Source: Kosakonia quasisacchari (lineage in GTDB: Bacteria; Pseudomonadota; Gammaproteobacteria; Enterobacterales; Enterobacteriaceae). Taken from it: a stretch of DNA of 64,000 nt. The stretch is from assembly GCF_004331415.1 (NCBI RefSeq), contig NZ_SJOP01000018.1, positions 1 through 64,000 of the forward strand. The letters are read 5' to 3'. The notes below the pieces were generated by a model. That model searched no databases and was not told the DNA's origin. It was given only the letters and a program-made list of their open reading frames with translations. Within the stretch, counting starts at the first letter, position 1, and each line of letters begins with the position of its first letter. A program made the position numbers and the translations under genes. Below are positions 23,394-32,937 of this stretch, one piece after another.

Positions 23394-25841
23394 ATGAATG
23401 CACCTTTTACTTATGCTTCACCTACGTTAAGTATTGAGGCGTTAAAACATTCGATTGCCTACAAACTGATGTTCACTATCGGTAAAGATCCGGCTGTCGC
23501 CAACCGCCACGAATGGCTGAATGCCACGTTGTTTGCCGTGCGCGATCGGCTGGTGGAGCGCTGGCTGCGTTCCACCCGCGCGCAACTTTCTCAGGAAGTG
23601 CGCCAGGTTTACTACTTGTCGATGGAGTTTCTGATTGGCCGTACCCTTTCTAACGCCTTGCTCTCACTCGGTATCTATGACGATGTGAAAAATGCGCTGG
23701 ATGAAATGGGGTTCGACCTTGAAGAGCTGATTGATGAAGAGAACGACCCCGGTCTTGGCAACGGTGGCCTCGGTCGACTGGCGGCCTGCTTCCTGGATTC
23801 TCTGGCGACGCTGGGGTTGCCCGGTCGCGGCTACGGCATTCGTTACGACTACGGGATGTTCAAGCAGAACATCGTGGACGGGCGGCAGAAAGAGTCGCCG
23901 GATTACTGGCTGGAGTACGGCAACCCGTGGGAGTTTAAACGCCACAACACGCGCTACAAGGTGCGGTTTGGCGGGCGCATTCAGCAGGAAGGCAGAAAGA
24001 GCCGTTGGGTTGAAACCGAAGAGATCCTCGCCGTTGCCTACGATCAGATTATCCCCGGCTACGATACCGATGCGACCAACACGCTGCGCTTGTGGAATGC
24101 GCAGGCGAGTAGCGAAATCAATCTCGGCAAATTTAACCAGGGCGACTACTTTGCCGCCGTGGAAGATAAAAACCACTCGGAAAACGTCTCCCGTGTGCTT
24201 TATCCGGATGATTCAACCTATTCCGGTCGAGAATTACGTCTGCGTCAGGAGTACTTTCTTGTCTCCGCAACAGTGCAGGATATCCTCAGCCGTCACTATC
24301 AGCTGCACCAGACTTACAGCAATCTGGCAGATAAAATCGCCATTCACCTTAATGACACCCACCCGGTGCTGTCGATTCCTGAGCTGATGCGTTTGCTCAT
24401 AGACGAGCATAAATTCGACTGGGATGACGCCTTTGAAGTGACCTGCCAGGTCTTCTCTTATACCAACCACACGCTGATGAGTGAGGCGCTGGAAACCTGG
24501 CCGGTGGATATGCTGGGTAAAATTTTGCCGCGCCATCTGCAAATCATCTTTGAAATTAATGATTATTTCCTCAAGACCTTGCAGGAGCAGCATCCTAATA
24601 ACATCGATTTGTTGAGCCGCACGTCGATTATTGACGAATCCAGTGGGCGCCAGGTGCGTATGGCCTGGCTGGCGGTGGTGGTGAGCCATAAAGTGAATGG
24701 CGTTTCTGAGCTGCACTCTAATTTGATGGTCCAGTCGCTGTTTGCCGATTTCGCAGACATCTTCCCGATGCGTTTTCTCAACGTCACCAACGGCGTGACG
24801 CCGCGACGTTGGCTGGCGCTGGCGAACCCGGCGCTTTCAAACGTACTTGATGAAAATATTGGCCGCACATGGCGTACCGATCTCAGTCAGTTAAGCGAGC
24901 TGGAGCAGCATATTGATTACCCGACGGTGAATCAGGCGGTGCGGCAGGCGAAGCTGGAGAATAAAAAACGGCTGGCGATCGTTATCGCCCAGCAACTGAA
25001 CGTGGTAGTGAACCCGAAAGCGCTATTCGATGTGCAGATCAAACGCATTCATGAATATAAGCGTCAGCTCATGAACGTGCTGCACGTTGTTGTTCGCTAT
25101 AACCGCATCAAGGCTGATCCAACGGCGCAATGGGTGCCACGCGTCAATATCTTCGCCGGTAAGGCTGCTTCTGCTTACTACATGGCGAAACATATCATCC
25201 ACTTGATCAATGATGTTGCGCAGGTGATCAACAACGATCCGCAGATTGGCGACAAACTGAAAGTCGTGTTTATCCCCAATTACAGCGTCAGCCTGGCGCA
25301 GGTCATTATTCCGGCGGCGGATCTTTCCGAGCAGATTTCACTGGCGGGTACGGAAGCCTCCGGTACCAGCAATATGAAGTTCGCCCTTAATGGCGCACTG
25401 ACCATTGGCACGCTGGACGGTGCGAATGTTGAGATGCAGGAACATGTTGGTGAAGAGAATATCTTTATCTTCGGTAACACGGCGGATGAAGTGGAAGCGC
25501 TGCGGCGCAAGGGCTACAAACCGCGTGAATACTACGAGAAAGATGAAGAGTTGCATCAGGTACTGACGCAAATCGCCACTGGCTTGTTCAGCCCGCAGGA
25601 ACCTGGGCGCTACCGCGATCTCGTCGATTCATTGATCAACTTTGGCGACCATTATCAGGTCCTGGCGGATTTCCGGAGCTATGTCGACTGCCAGGAAAAA
25701 GTGGATGAGCTCTATCGCCATCCGGAAGAGTGGACCCATAAAGCGATGCGCAATATCGCCAATATGGGGTACTTCTCATCGGATCGCACTATTCAGGAAT
25801 ATGCCGAGAATATCTGGAATATCAAACCGGTTCGGCTGTAA
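23394..25841 (+). CDS. glgP: Glycogen phosphorylase GlgP
   Basis: This enzyme removes glucose 1-phosphate from glycogen chain ends. It has 815 residues. The pyridoxal-phosphate lysine is Lys662 in EASGTSNMKFALNGALTIGT. It is the last gene of glgBXCAP, 19 bases after glgA with site AGGAAT. It is paralogous to MalP, encoded at 32938, which prefers short maltodextrins. A hairpin with an A/T-rich border ends the operon. Confidence 0.97.
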   Translation: MNAPFTYASPTLSIEALKHSIAYKLMFTIGKDPAVANRHEWLNATLFAVRDRLVERWLRSTRAQLSQEVRQVYYLSMEFLIGRTLSNALLSLGIYDDVKNALDEMGFDLEELIDEENDPGLGNGGLGRLAACFLDSLATLGLPGRGYGIRYDYGMFKQNIVDGRQKESPDYWLEYGNPWEFKRHNTRYKVRFGGRIQQEGRKSRWVETEEILAVAYDQIIPGYDTDATNTLRLWNAQASSEINLGKFNQGDYFAAVEDKNHSENVSRVLYPDDSTYSGRELRLRQEYFLVSATVQDILSRHYQLHQTYSNLADKIAIHLNDTHPVLSIPELMRLLIDEHKFDWDDAFEVTCQVFSYTNHTLMSEALETWPVDMLGKILPRHLQIIFEINDYFLKTLQEQHPNNIDLLSRTSIIDESSGRQVRMAWLAVVVSHKVNGVSELHSNLMVQSLFADFADIFPMRFLNVTNGVTPRRWLALANPALSNVLDENIGRTWRTDLSQLSELEQHIDYPTVNQAVRQAKLENKKRLAIVIAQQLNVVVNPKALFDVQIKRIHEYKRQLMNVLHVVVRYNRIKADPTAQWVPRVNIFAGKAASAYYMAKHIIHLINDVAQVINNDPQIGDKLKVVFIPNYSVSLAQVIIPAADLSEQISLAGTEASGTSNMKFALNGALTIGTLDGANVEMQEHVGEENIFIFGNTADEVEALRRKGYKPREYYEKDEELHQVLTQIATGLFSPQEPGRYRDLVDSLINFGDHYQVLADFRSYVDCQEKVDELYRHPEEWTHKAMRNIANMGYFSSDRTIQEYAENIWNIKPVRL

Positions 25842-25842
25842 T

Positions 25843-25911
25843 AAAAAAACCTCTCCCGGTCGGGAGAGGTTTCTTCTCTTGCGATGCCAGTCTCCCGTAG
25901 GGGAGAGGCTG
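25843..25911. terminator. Paired hairpins between glgP and glpD
   Basis: AACCTCTCCCG gt CGGGAGAGGTT (25848–25871) is a perfect 11-base stem flanked by A7 and TTC. A second, looser stem TCTCCC…GGGAGA lies at 25890–25907. They end the convergent glgP and glpD transcripts. Both show the CTCTCCC motif common in this window. Confidence 0.8.
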
Positions 25912-25917
25912 ATTCTG

Positions 25918-27423
25918 TTACGACGCCAGCGACAGTTCCGCTTTATGATGACGCGTTAGCCATTGCGCCACGCGTGACTGCTCTTCCGCATTCAGCCACA
26001 TGCCGAGTTTGGTGCGGCGCCAAATAGCGTCGTCCAGGCGTCTGACCCATTCGTGTTCGACCAGGTAACGCAATTCGGCTTCATACAATTCGTGACCAAA
26101 ATGCTCGCCTAACTCTTCAAGGCTGGTGGCATTCGCCAGTATTAGCTCGCTGTTGCTGCCGTAAGTGCGGGCATAATGGCGCGCCAGCGATTCGCTGATA
26201 AACGGATAACGGCGGCGCAATTTGGCGGCGTAATCATCGCGGTCGCCCGCAATATCCCCGCCAGGCAGCACGCAGCTTTTCGTCCACGCAGGGCCAATAC
26301 CTTTGTAGTACGGCGTCAGTTTTTCCAGCGCGTGTTCAGCCAGCTTGCGGTAAGTGGTCAACTTGCCGCCAAACACTGACAGCAGCGGCGCTTTGCCGTT
26401 TTCGTCGTGGATATCCAGCGTATAGTCGCGGGTGATGGCCTGCGGCGAATCGGATTCGTCATCACACAGCGGACGTACGCCTGAGTAGGTCCAGACAATG
26501 TCCTCGCGGGTCAGCTGTTTCTTGAAGTGACCGTTATAGACCTTCAGCAGGTAGTTGATCTCGTTTTCGTCGATCTCAACGTGCTTCGGATCGCCTTTAT
26601 ATTCCACGTCCGTGGTGCCGATAATCGAAAACTCATCCATCCACGGAATCACAAAGACAATACGCTTATCTTCGTTTTGCAGGATATACGCCTGTTTTTG
26701 CGTGTGTGCGCGCGGTACCACAATATGGCTACCTTTGATCAGGCGGATGCCGTACGGGGATGGCAGATGCATGCCGTCATCGAAGAATTCTTTCACCCAC
26801 GGGCCGGTGGCATTAACCAGGCCGCGCGCCTGCCAGCTGAATTTTTCTCCGGTGTCGATATCTTCCGCTTCAACAATCCACATGCCATTTTCGCGGCGTG
26901 CGCTGGTTGCGCGGGTGCGGGTCATCACTTTACCGCCTTTTTGTTCCACCATCTGCGCATTGGCCAATACCAGACGCGCATCGTCCACCCAGCAGTCAGA
27001 ATATTCGAAACCGCGCACGATTTCCGGTTTCAGCACCGATTCTGCGCCAAAACGCAAACCGCGCGATGCAGGCAAACTGGTGCGTTTACCCAGGTGATCG
27101 TACATAAACAGACCAATGCGGATCATCCACGCCGGGCGCAGGTGCGGGCGGTGCGGCAGACGAAAACGCATCGGGAAAGCGATGTGTGGTGCCATTTTCA
27201 GCAGCACTTCGCGTTCGGCCAGCGCTTCGCTCACCAGGCGGAATTCGTAGTGTTCAAGGTAGCGCAGGCCGCCGTGAATCAATTTGGAGCTGTTGCTGGA
27301 TGTCGCGCAGGCGAGATCCTGTGCTTCCAGCATCAGCACGGATAAACCACGCCCTGCGGCGTCAACCGCGATACCGGCACCATTAATGCCCCCGCCTATC
27401 ACAATCAGATCTTTGGTTTCCAT
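25918..27423 (-). CDS. glpD: Aerobic glycerol-3-phosphate dehydrogenase
   Basis: This membrane-associated FAD enzyme oxidises sn-glycerol 3-phosphate to dihydroxyacetone phosphate and passes electrons to quinone. It has 501 residues, as in E. coli. FAD-binding DLIVIGGGINGAGIAVDAAG is at the N-terminus, and the DAO fold continues with RLIKGSHIVV and FSIIGTTDVEYKG. I chose ATG 27423 (AGGACAGC upstream); an ATG 15 bases earlier adds five residues. The promoter carries GlpR operators, and the gene diverges from glpEGR. Confidence 0.97.
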   Translation of the reverse strand: METKDLIVIGGGINGAGIAVDAAGRGLSVLMLEAQDLACATSSNSSKLIHGGLRYLEHYEFRLVSEALAEREVLLKMAPHIAFPMRFRLPHRPHLRPAWMIRIGLFMYDHLGKRTSLPASRGLRFGAESVLKPEIVRGFEYSDCWVDDARLVLANAQMVEQKGGKVMTRTRATSARRENGMWIVEAEDIDTGEKFSWQARGLVNATGPWVKEFFDDGMHLPSPYGIRLIKGSHIVVPRAHTQKQAYILQNEDKRIVFVIPWMDEFSIIGTTDVEYKGDPKHVEIDENEINYLLKVYNGHFKKQLTREDIVWTYSGVRPLCDDESDSPQAITRDYTLDIHDENGKAPLLSVFGGKLTTYRKLAEHALEKLTPYYKGIGPAWTKSCVLPGGDIAGDRDDYAAKLRRRYPFISESLARHYARTYGSNSELILANATSLEELGEHFGHELYEAELRYLVEHEWVRRLDDAIWRRTKLGMWLNAEEQSRVAQWLTRHHKAELSLAS

Positions 27424-27436
27424 GCTGTCCTCATGC

Positions 27437-27539
27437 ACTTTCGTTATAGCTCAAAAATGTTCGATATCGCTCATAATAGCAAAGGAACGCGCCTTTGGTA
27501 ACATCAAAAAAACAATTTAGAGTGATATGCATAACATAA
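27437..27539 (-). promoter_or_regulatory. glpD control region: two GlpR operators and a CRP-like site
   Basis: AATGTTCGATATCGCTCATA (27456–27475) fits the GlpR operator pattern. A second, weaker copy, CACTTTCGTTATAGCTCAA (27437–27455), directly abuts it, as the tandem operators do at E. coli glpD. A CRP-like site (GTGATATGCATAACA, about 27522–27536) lies further upstream. The region also separates glpD from glpE. Confidence 0.7.
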
Positions 27540-27612
27540 TGGCGCTAACCCGCCGTCACGACGTACACTTGACGGCAGGATAGCCATTTACTGTGTCAAT
27601 TAAGAGAACGTC

Positions 27613-27942
27613 ATGGATCACTTTGAGTGTATTAACGTAGAAGAAGCCCACCAAAAATTGCACCAGCAACAGGCCGTACTGGTGGATATTCGCGATCCGC
27701 AGAGCTTTGCGATGGGCCATACGCCAGGCGCGTTTCATTTAACCAACGACACGCTGGGCGCGTTTATGCGTGATAACGACTTCGACACGCCGGTGATGGT
27801 GATGTGCTATCACGGCAACAGCAGTAAAGGCGCTGCGCAATATCTGTTGCAGCAGGGCTACGATCAGGTCTACAGCGTGGACGGCGGTTTCGACGCCTGG
27901 CATCGCCACTTTCCGTCAGAAGTGATGCACGGTGCGCTGTAG
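27613..27942 (+). CDS. glpE: Thiosulfate sulfurtransferase GlpE
   Basis: This single-domain rhodanese transfers sulfur from thiosulfate to cyanide or thioredoxin in vitro. It has 109 residues. The active-site loop MVMCYHGNSSKG holds Cys65. It is first in glpEGR, with site AAGAGAAC. Its role in glycerol metabolism is unclear despite the name. Confidence 0.96.
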   Translation: MDHFECINVEEAHQKLHQQQAVLVDIRDPQSFAMGHTPGAFHLTNDTLGAFMRDNDFDTPVMVMCYHGNSSKGAAQYLLQQGYDQVYSVDGGFDAWHRHFPSEVMHGAL

Positions 27943-28000
27943 GCATTGCGCTTGTCTTCGGTATACTGTCTTTTTTTGTAGGGACTAAACGACGCCTGCC

Positions 28001-28831
28001 ATGTTGATGATTACCTCTTTTTCCAACCCTCGCGTCGCCCAGGCGTTTGTTGATTATATGCAGACCCAGGGTGTGATCCTCACTCTTCAACACCATCAAC
28101 AAAGCGATGTCTGGCTGGCAGATGAAAGCCAGGCAGAACGCGTACGCAGCGAACTGGCGCGTTTTATGGAAAACCCTGGCGACCCGCGTTACCTGGCGGC
28201 GAGCTGGCAATCCGGCCAAATCGATAGTGGCTTGCACTATCGCCGCTTTCCCTTGCGGGCGGCGCTGCGTGAGCGCGGCGGGCCATTAACGCTGCTGATG
28301 TCGGCGCTGTGCATTGTTGTGTTTGTGATGATGAACATCATCGGCGATCAAACGGTAATGATGTGGCTTGCCTGGCCGTGGGATGCAAGCGTGCAGTTTG
28401 AAGTCTGGCGCTACTTCACCCATGCGATAATGCACTTTTCGCTGGTGCACATCATCTTCAACCTTTTCTGGTGGTGGTATCTTGGCGGCATGGTTGAAAA
28501 ACGGCTGGGCACCGGAAAATTGGTGGTCATTACCCTCATTAGCGCCTTATTGAGCGGTTTTGTGCAGCATCAGCTTACCGGCCCGTGGTTTGGCGGCTTA
28601 TCCGGCGTGGTTTACGCGCTAATTGGCTATGCCTGGCTGCGCGGTATACGCGACCCGGAATCGCAGATTGCGTTACCTAACGGATTGTTTATCTTCACCG
28701 TGGTGCTGATGATAGCGGAGTGGTTCGGTTTGACCGGCTTCGCGATTGCTAATGGCGCGCACACGGCGGGGATGGTGATTGGGCTGGCGATGGCGCTGGT
28801 CGACACAAGAAATGTGCGAAAACGAACATAA
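28001..28831 (+). CDS. glpG: Rhomboid intramembrane serine protease GlpG
   Basis: GlpG cleaves transmembrane substrates inside the inner membrane. It has 276 residues, as in E. coli. A cytoplasmic N-terminal domain (about 1–90) precedes six helices. The catalytic pair is Ser201 in GLSGVVYAL and His254 in NGAHTAG, and the L1-loop segment WRYFTHAIMHFS is present. It lies between glpE and glpR. Confidence 0.97.
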   Translation: MLMITSFSNPRVAQAFVDYMQTQGVILTLQHHQQSDVWLADESQAERVRSELARFMENPGDPRYLAASWQSGQIDSGLHYRRFPLRAALRERGGPLTLLMSALCIVVFVMMNIIGDQTVMMWLAWPWDASVQFEVWRYFTHAIMHFSLVHIIFNLFWWWYLGGMVEKRLGTGKLVVITLISALLSGFVQHQLTGPWFGGLSGVVYALIGYAWLRGIRDPESQIALPNGLFIFTVVLMIAEWFGLTGFAIANGAHTAGMVIGLAMALVDTRNVRKRT

Positions 28832-28848
28832 TTATCCAGGGACAATTC

Positions 28849-29607
28849 ATGAAACAAACACAGCGTCATGACGCAATTATTGAACTGGTTAAACAGCAGG
28901 GATACGTCAGTACCGAAGAGTTAGTCGAGCAATTTTCCGTTAGTCCACAAACGATTCGCCGCGATCTGAACGATCTGGCAGATCAAAATAAAATTTTGCG
29001 TCATCACGGTGGTGCGGCGTTGCCATCGAGCTCGGAAAACACCTCCTGGCACGATCGCAAAGCGACACAAACGGCGGAAAAAGAACGTATTGCCCGCAAA
29101 GTGGCAGAACAAATTCCCAACGGCGCCACGCTCTTTATTGATATTGGCACCACGCCGGAAGCGGTCGCTCATGCGCTGCTCAACCACAGTGATTTACGCA
29201 TCGTCACCAACAACCTGAACGTTGCCAATACATTAATGAAAAAAGACGACTTTCGGGTGATTCTGGCGGGCGGTGAGCTTCGCAGCCGGGACGGCGGCAT
29301 TGTGGGCGAGGCGACGCTCGATTTTATCTCTCAATTCCGCCTCGATTTCGGCATCCTCGGCATTAGCGGCATTGATGCGGATGGCTCATTGCTGGAGTTT
29401 GATTACCATGAAGTGCGTACCAAACGGGCGATCATTGAAAACTCGCGCCATGTGATGCTGGTGGTGGATCACTCGAAGTTTGGTCGTAACGCGATGGTCA
29501 ATATGGGCAGTATCAGCATGGTGGACGCGGTTTACACCGATACAATGCCACCTGCAAGCGTGGTGCAGGTGATTACCAGCAACAACGTGCAACTGGAGTT
29601 GTGTTAA
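28849..29607 (+). CDS. glpR: Glycerol-3-phosphate regulon repressor GlpR
   Basis: This DeoR-family repressor is induced by glycerol 3-phosphate. It has 252 residues. The helix-turn-helix is YVSTEELVEQFSVSPQTIRRDL, followed by the sugar-phosphate-binding domain (LFIDIGTTPEAVAHAL, GILGISGID). The reading frame is intact and full length; in the E. coli MG1655 reference the gene is disrupted. It should act on the operators before glpD. Confidence 0.96.
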   Translation: MKQTQRHDAIIELVKQQGYVSTEELVEQFSVSPQTIRRDLNDLADQNKILRHHGGAALPSSSENTSWHDRKATQTAEKERIARKVAEQIPNGATLFIDIGTTPEAVAHALLNHSDLRIVTNNLNVANTLMKKDDFRVILAGGELRSRDGGIVGEATLDFISQFRLDFGILGISGIDADGSLLEFDYHEVRTKRAIIENSRHVMLVVDHSKFGRNAMVNMGSISMVDAVYTDTMPPASVVQVITSNNVQLELC

Positions 29608-29627
29608 ACCGCCTTTCGGCGGTTTTT
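29607..29627. terminator. glpR/malT terminator
   Basis: AACCGCC tttc GGCGGTT followed by TTT is a compact intrinsic terminator. It sits in the 18-base gap between convergent glpR and malT, and its T tract touches the malT stop codon. Confidence 0.85.
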
Positions 29628-32331
29628 ACACCCCGTAACCCATTATCTTCAATAGCTGCTGCGCATGCTGAACCGCATCCTGGCGATGGGCGACGCCGAG
29701 CTTCTGATAGAGATTGCGGATATGGGTTTTAATGGTCGTCGCCGCGACGGCCAGCTCGCCCGCAATCTGTTCATTGCTGTAGCCAGAATAAATCAGCCCC
29801 AGCACCTGCCACTCGCGCTGGGTCAGCGGGCTGGTGCGGATCAATTCCGGTACTTCAGGGTGAGTTAGCAGCCGTTCGACAAAGTTCTCATCAAAATGCG
29901 CGAACTTGTGACGGTGATGCTGATTGATATCGCGCAGAATACGCTGGGCGCGATGCTGATCCAGTTCCGGCAGCGTATTAAGCTGAATTAACTGACGCAA
30001 TTGCTGCGCCATTGCTTCACCTTCAATCACGAAGTGGCTGATAAACCCGGTGCGGTTAGCCAGTTGCAATGCCTCAAGCAACACCCGCTGCGCGTCATTT
30101 TTACGTCCCGCCTGCCAGTAAAGCTGGTTCAACAGCAGCAGGTTGCGGTTGATATCGCTCATCAGTCGCAGGCTGCGGGCATTTTCGTTTAACTCTTCAA
30201 GCACCATCTCCGCCGGGTCGAAATCACCGAGCAGAATCTGCGCGCGGGCAATATTACGCCACTGGCTTTGCAAGAAGTGGTTATTGGCAAATTCAGGTTT
30301 AGGCGTCTGGCGCAGCCACTGGGCGGCCGCTTTTTTATCGCAGGTCATTTGCCAGTAGATCACCCGTACTTTGTCGGCGTTTGATACCCAGTCGCTATGG
30401 TACTGACCATTACCGAGCAAGTTTTCCAGCCGGTGCAGGTGGCTGCGGGCATTATCCAGATCGCCGCGCGCCAGCGAGTTTTGCACCAGCAACGCCAGAC
30501 ACTGCAATTGTTGCTGCGGTTGCAGAGCGGAAAGCACCTCCATACCCTGGCGCGCCGCTGCTTCGGACTCGTCCAACCTTGCCCACGCCCACAACAGTTG
30601 CGCGCGGATGCGCAGCAAAAATTCATGCATCGGCAGTTGTTCAAGATGCTGTTCACGGATAAGCGAGAACGCTTTCTCTTGCATCTCCCAGGCGGCTTGC
30701 AGGAAGCCTTGGGCGAACAGAATTTCGCTTTGCTGAATAAGGCTCCACAACGCGTAGTGCCAGACATCATGGCGACGCGCCATCTGCTCGGTTTGCTGCA
30801 TGACCGACAGCGAATTGGTCAGCTCGCCTTTGCAGTGCAGCACTTCGCCGTGGACCGAGGTGGCCACAATGCGGCTGTAGTAATTTGCCAGCGGCAACTC
30901 TTCAAGCGCCACCATCGCCAGCCGTTCGGCTTCCACCGGGTCGCCATCGTTGATAGCCACCTGCGCGCGCAAGGCATTGAAATCGCCGTGCAGCGAGGCG
31001 TCCATTTGTGTGGTCATCTCCTGTTCAGCGCGCGCCAAAAGGGTATTCACTTCACTGTAGCGGTGCTGGCTTTGCATCAGCCAGGCTTGCAACAGCACCA
31101 GGCGAGGGTTTTCCAGCAAGCTTTCCCACGGCAGCGCTTTTAGCGACTCTTCCAGCACGCTCAGCTCGCTGTGGTTAAACAGCCCCCAGGCGTGATGCAG
31201 CAGAATATCGCGCAGCATAATGCCATCGCCCGCCGCCAGCGCATGGTGAATGGCCTCGCTCGGGAAGCCTTGCGCCATCCAACTCTCCGCTGCCGCGCGG
31301 TGTATGTCCGGTAACTCTGTCGCCAGTTCCCACTGGCAACGCTGGCGCAGGAAGCTGCCAAACAGCGGGTGGTAGCTAAACCATTCGCCGGAATCGTCCA
31401 TCCGTTGCAGGAACAGGCCCTGGCGCTCAATCTCTTCCAGCCGCATCTGCCCGTTCTCTTCGCCGGTCACGCGCACAATCAGCGCGTCGTTCATAGAACG
31501 CAGCAGCGCGCTTTTGAGCAGGAAATGGCGGGTATCGACATCGACATTATCCAACACTTCATCAACCAGATAATCCGATAAATGGGTGGCGTTAATGCCC
31601 GCCAGGCGACGCGCAGACTGGTGCGGAGCGCTGTGGTTTTGCCGGGCGGAAAGCGCGATAAGCTGGAGTGCTGTTGCCCAACCGGCTACGTCGTCACACA
31701 GGCGGCTGCTCTCTGCCGCTTCAATAGGGGAGGTCAGGCGACAGTCGAAGAACTGTTTGGCTTCCTGGTGGGTAAAGGCAAGCTGGTGGCTGCCAATTTC
31801 CAGTAACTGCTCGCGCACACGAAGATTCGCGATGCCTAACTGCGGCAAGTTGCGCGACAGCACAATCAGCGTCAGGTTTTCTGGCTGATGGCGTAAGAAA
31901 AAGCGCATCGCATCGTGGATCACCGGGTTGGTGACGAGATGGTAATCATCAATCACCAGATACAACGGGCGCTGCCATTCGGTCAGCTCAATAAATAGCT
32001 GTGAAAAGAGCGACGGCAGGCTGGCGTACTGGCGCTTTTGCGCCATCACTTCACTGCTAACGCAGTGCCCGCCCGTCGCCTGCTGAACGGCGGCAATAAA
32101 ATAGCTGGCAAATCGTTCTTGCTGGTTATCTCCCTCATCCAGCGAATACCAGCCAACGTCGTTCTTACCTGCTGCCCACTGTGAAATGAGCGTGGTTTTG
32201 CCGTAACCCGCAGGGCTGGTTACCAGCGCAAGCCGATAATTGTTGGCGCCGGAAAGTTTAGCCAGCAGCCGTTCCCGAACCACCGTGTGGTCGAGACGAA
32301 CCGGGCGACTTAATTTGGACGGAATCAACAT
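29626..32331 (-). CDS. malT: Maltose regulon activator MalT
   Basis: MalT is a STAND ATPase transcription activator, switched on by maltotriose and ATP. It has 901 residues, as in E. coli. The P-loop SPAGYGKT is at 39–46, DYHLVTNP carries the Walker B-like part, a TPR-like middle follows, and the C-terminal LuxR helix-turn-helix is LTQREWQVLGLIYSGYSNEQ onward. I chose ATG 32331 (MLIPSKLSRP); an ATG three codons upstream is less likely. It is divergent from malPQ, whose promoter has MalT boxes. Confidence 0.96.
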   Translation of the reverse strand: MLIPSKLSRPVRLDHTVVRERLLAKLSGANNYRLALVTSPAGYGKTTLISQWAAGKNDVGWYSLDEGDNQQERFASYFIAAVQQATGGHCVSSEVMAQKRQYASLPSLFSQLFIELTEWQRPLYLVIDDYHLVTNPVIHDAMRFFLRHQPENLTLIVLSRNLPQLGIANLRVREQLLEIGSHQLAFTHQEAKQFFDCRLTSPIEAAESSRLCDDVAGWATALQLIALSARQNHSAPHQSARRLAGINATHLSDYLVDEVLDNVDVDTRHFLLKSALLRSMNDALIVRVTGEENGQMRLEEIERQGLFLQRMDDSGEWFSYHPLFGSFLRQRCQWELATELPDIHRAAAESWMAQGFPSEAIHHALAAGDGIMLRDILLHHAWGLFNHSELSVLEESLKALPWESLLENPRLVLLQAWLMQSQHRYSEVNTLLARAEQEMTTQMDASLHGDFNALRAQVAINDGDPVEAERLAMVALEELPLANYYSRIVATSVHGEVLHCKGELTNSLSVMQQTEQMARRHDVWHYALWSLIQQSEILFAQGFLQAAWEMQEKAFSLIREQHLEQLPMHEFLLRIRAQLLWAWARLDESEAAARQGMEVLSALQPQQQLQCLALLVQNSLARGDLDNARSHLHRLENLLGNGQYHSDWVSNADKVRVIYWQMTCDKKAAAQWLRQTPKPEFANNHFLQSQWRNIARAQILLGDFDPAEMVLEELNENARSLRLMSDINRNLLLLNQLYWQAGRKNDAQRVLLEALQLANRTGFISHFVIEGEAMAQQLRQLIQLNTLPELDQHRAQRILRDINQHHRHKFAHFDENFVERLLTHPEVPELIRTSPLTQREWQVLGLIYSGYSNEQIAGELAVAATTIKTHIRNLYQKLGVAHRQDAVQHAQQLLKIMGYGV

Positions 32332-32937
32332 AGTTATCACTTCACTGTGCGAAAAAACGGAGGGGGAGATTTTTTTTGCGCTTCGTAATTAATGGTAATA
32401 AGGTCGGCCAGATGAAGAAATATTGCAAGTTATGTCCGAATCTGGCGATTGTGAATTTGCACCATGTCACATTTCTATTTATGTCGCGAATAAATAAAGC
32501 ACAATAATGGCAAAAGGCGAGGAAGCAGGACTGGCGGGCTACGGCAGCAAGGATTTGTAATACAATCGGCAACTATAAGGTCTTTATTCGAAATATTAAG
32601 ACATTGGCTGACATAAACGCACAAATAGCAAAAAACGAACAATTCCATTCACCGAAATATTATTTCGCCAAATTTTCACTGGTCAGCAATACTTATTCTC
32701 TCCGAAACGTCATTTCATTTTTCCTGCACGCAGGATGAATTTCTCATGCTTTGTTGCTGCTTTTTTGATTGAATAATGTTCAAAAAAGACGCTACCTTTA
32801 GGTGGCGGCGATCACACTTTTCGCTCATCCCCGCCACTCCTCCCCGGCTAATCCCTGGCAGGATGAGGAAGTCACCTGTTGAGCCAGGCACACTATCGCA
32901 AACGTCGATCTACTTCATTACAGGACCCGGATTCTTT
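32332..32937. promoter_or_regulatory. malT–malP divergent regulatory region
   Basis: This 606-base AT-rich gap holds no gene I can support. Near malT, TTGTGAATTTGCACCATGTC ACA (32449–32471) resembles the CRP-controlled malT promoter. Near malP are three MalT boxes of the GGGGAKGAGG type: two on the minus strand (32823–32832 GCTCATCCCC; 32836–32845 ACTCCTCCCC) and one on the plus strand (32859–32868 CAGGATGAGG). The middle is unassigned. The arrangement matches E. coli, where MalT activates malP and CRP activates malT. Confidence 0.7.

Noticed and set aside
32776..32937. Extended MalP start
   Set aside because: The extension reads through the MalT boxes, and MalP proteins begin at the ATG at 32938.
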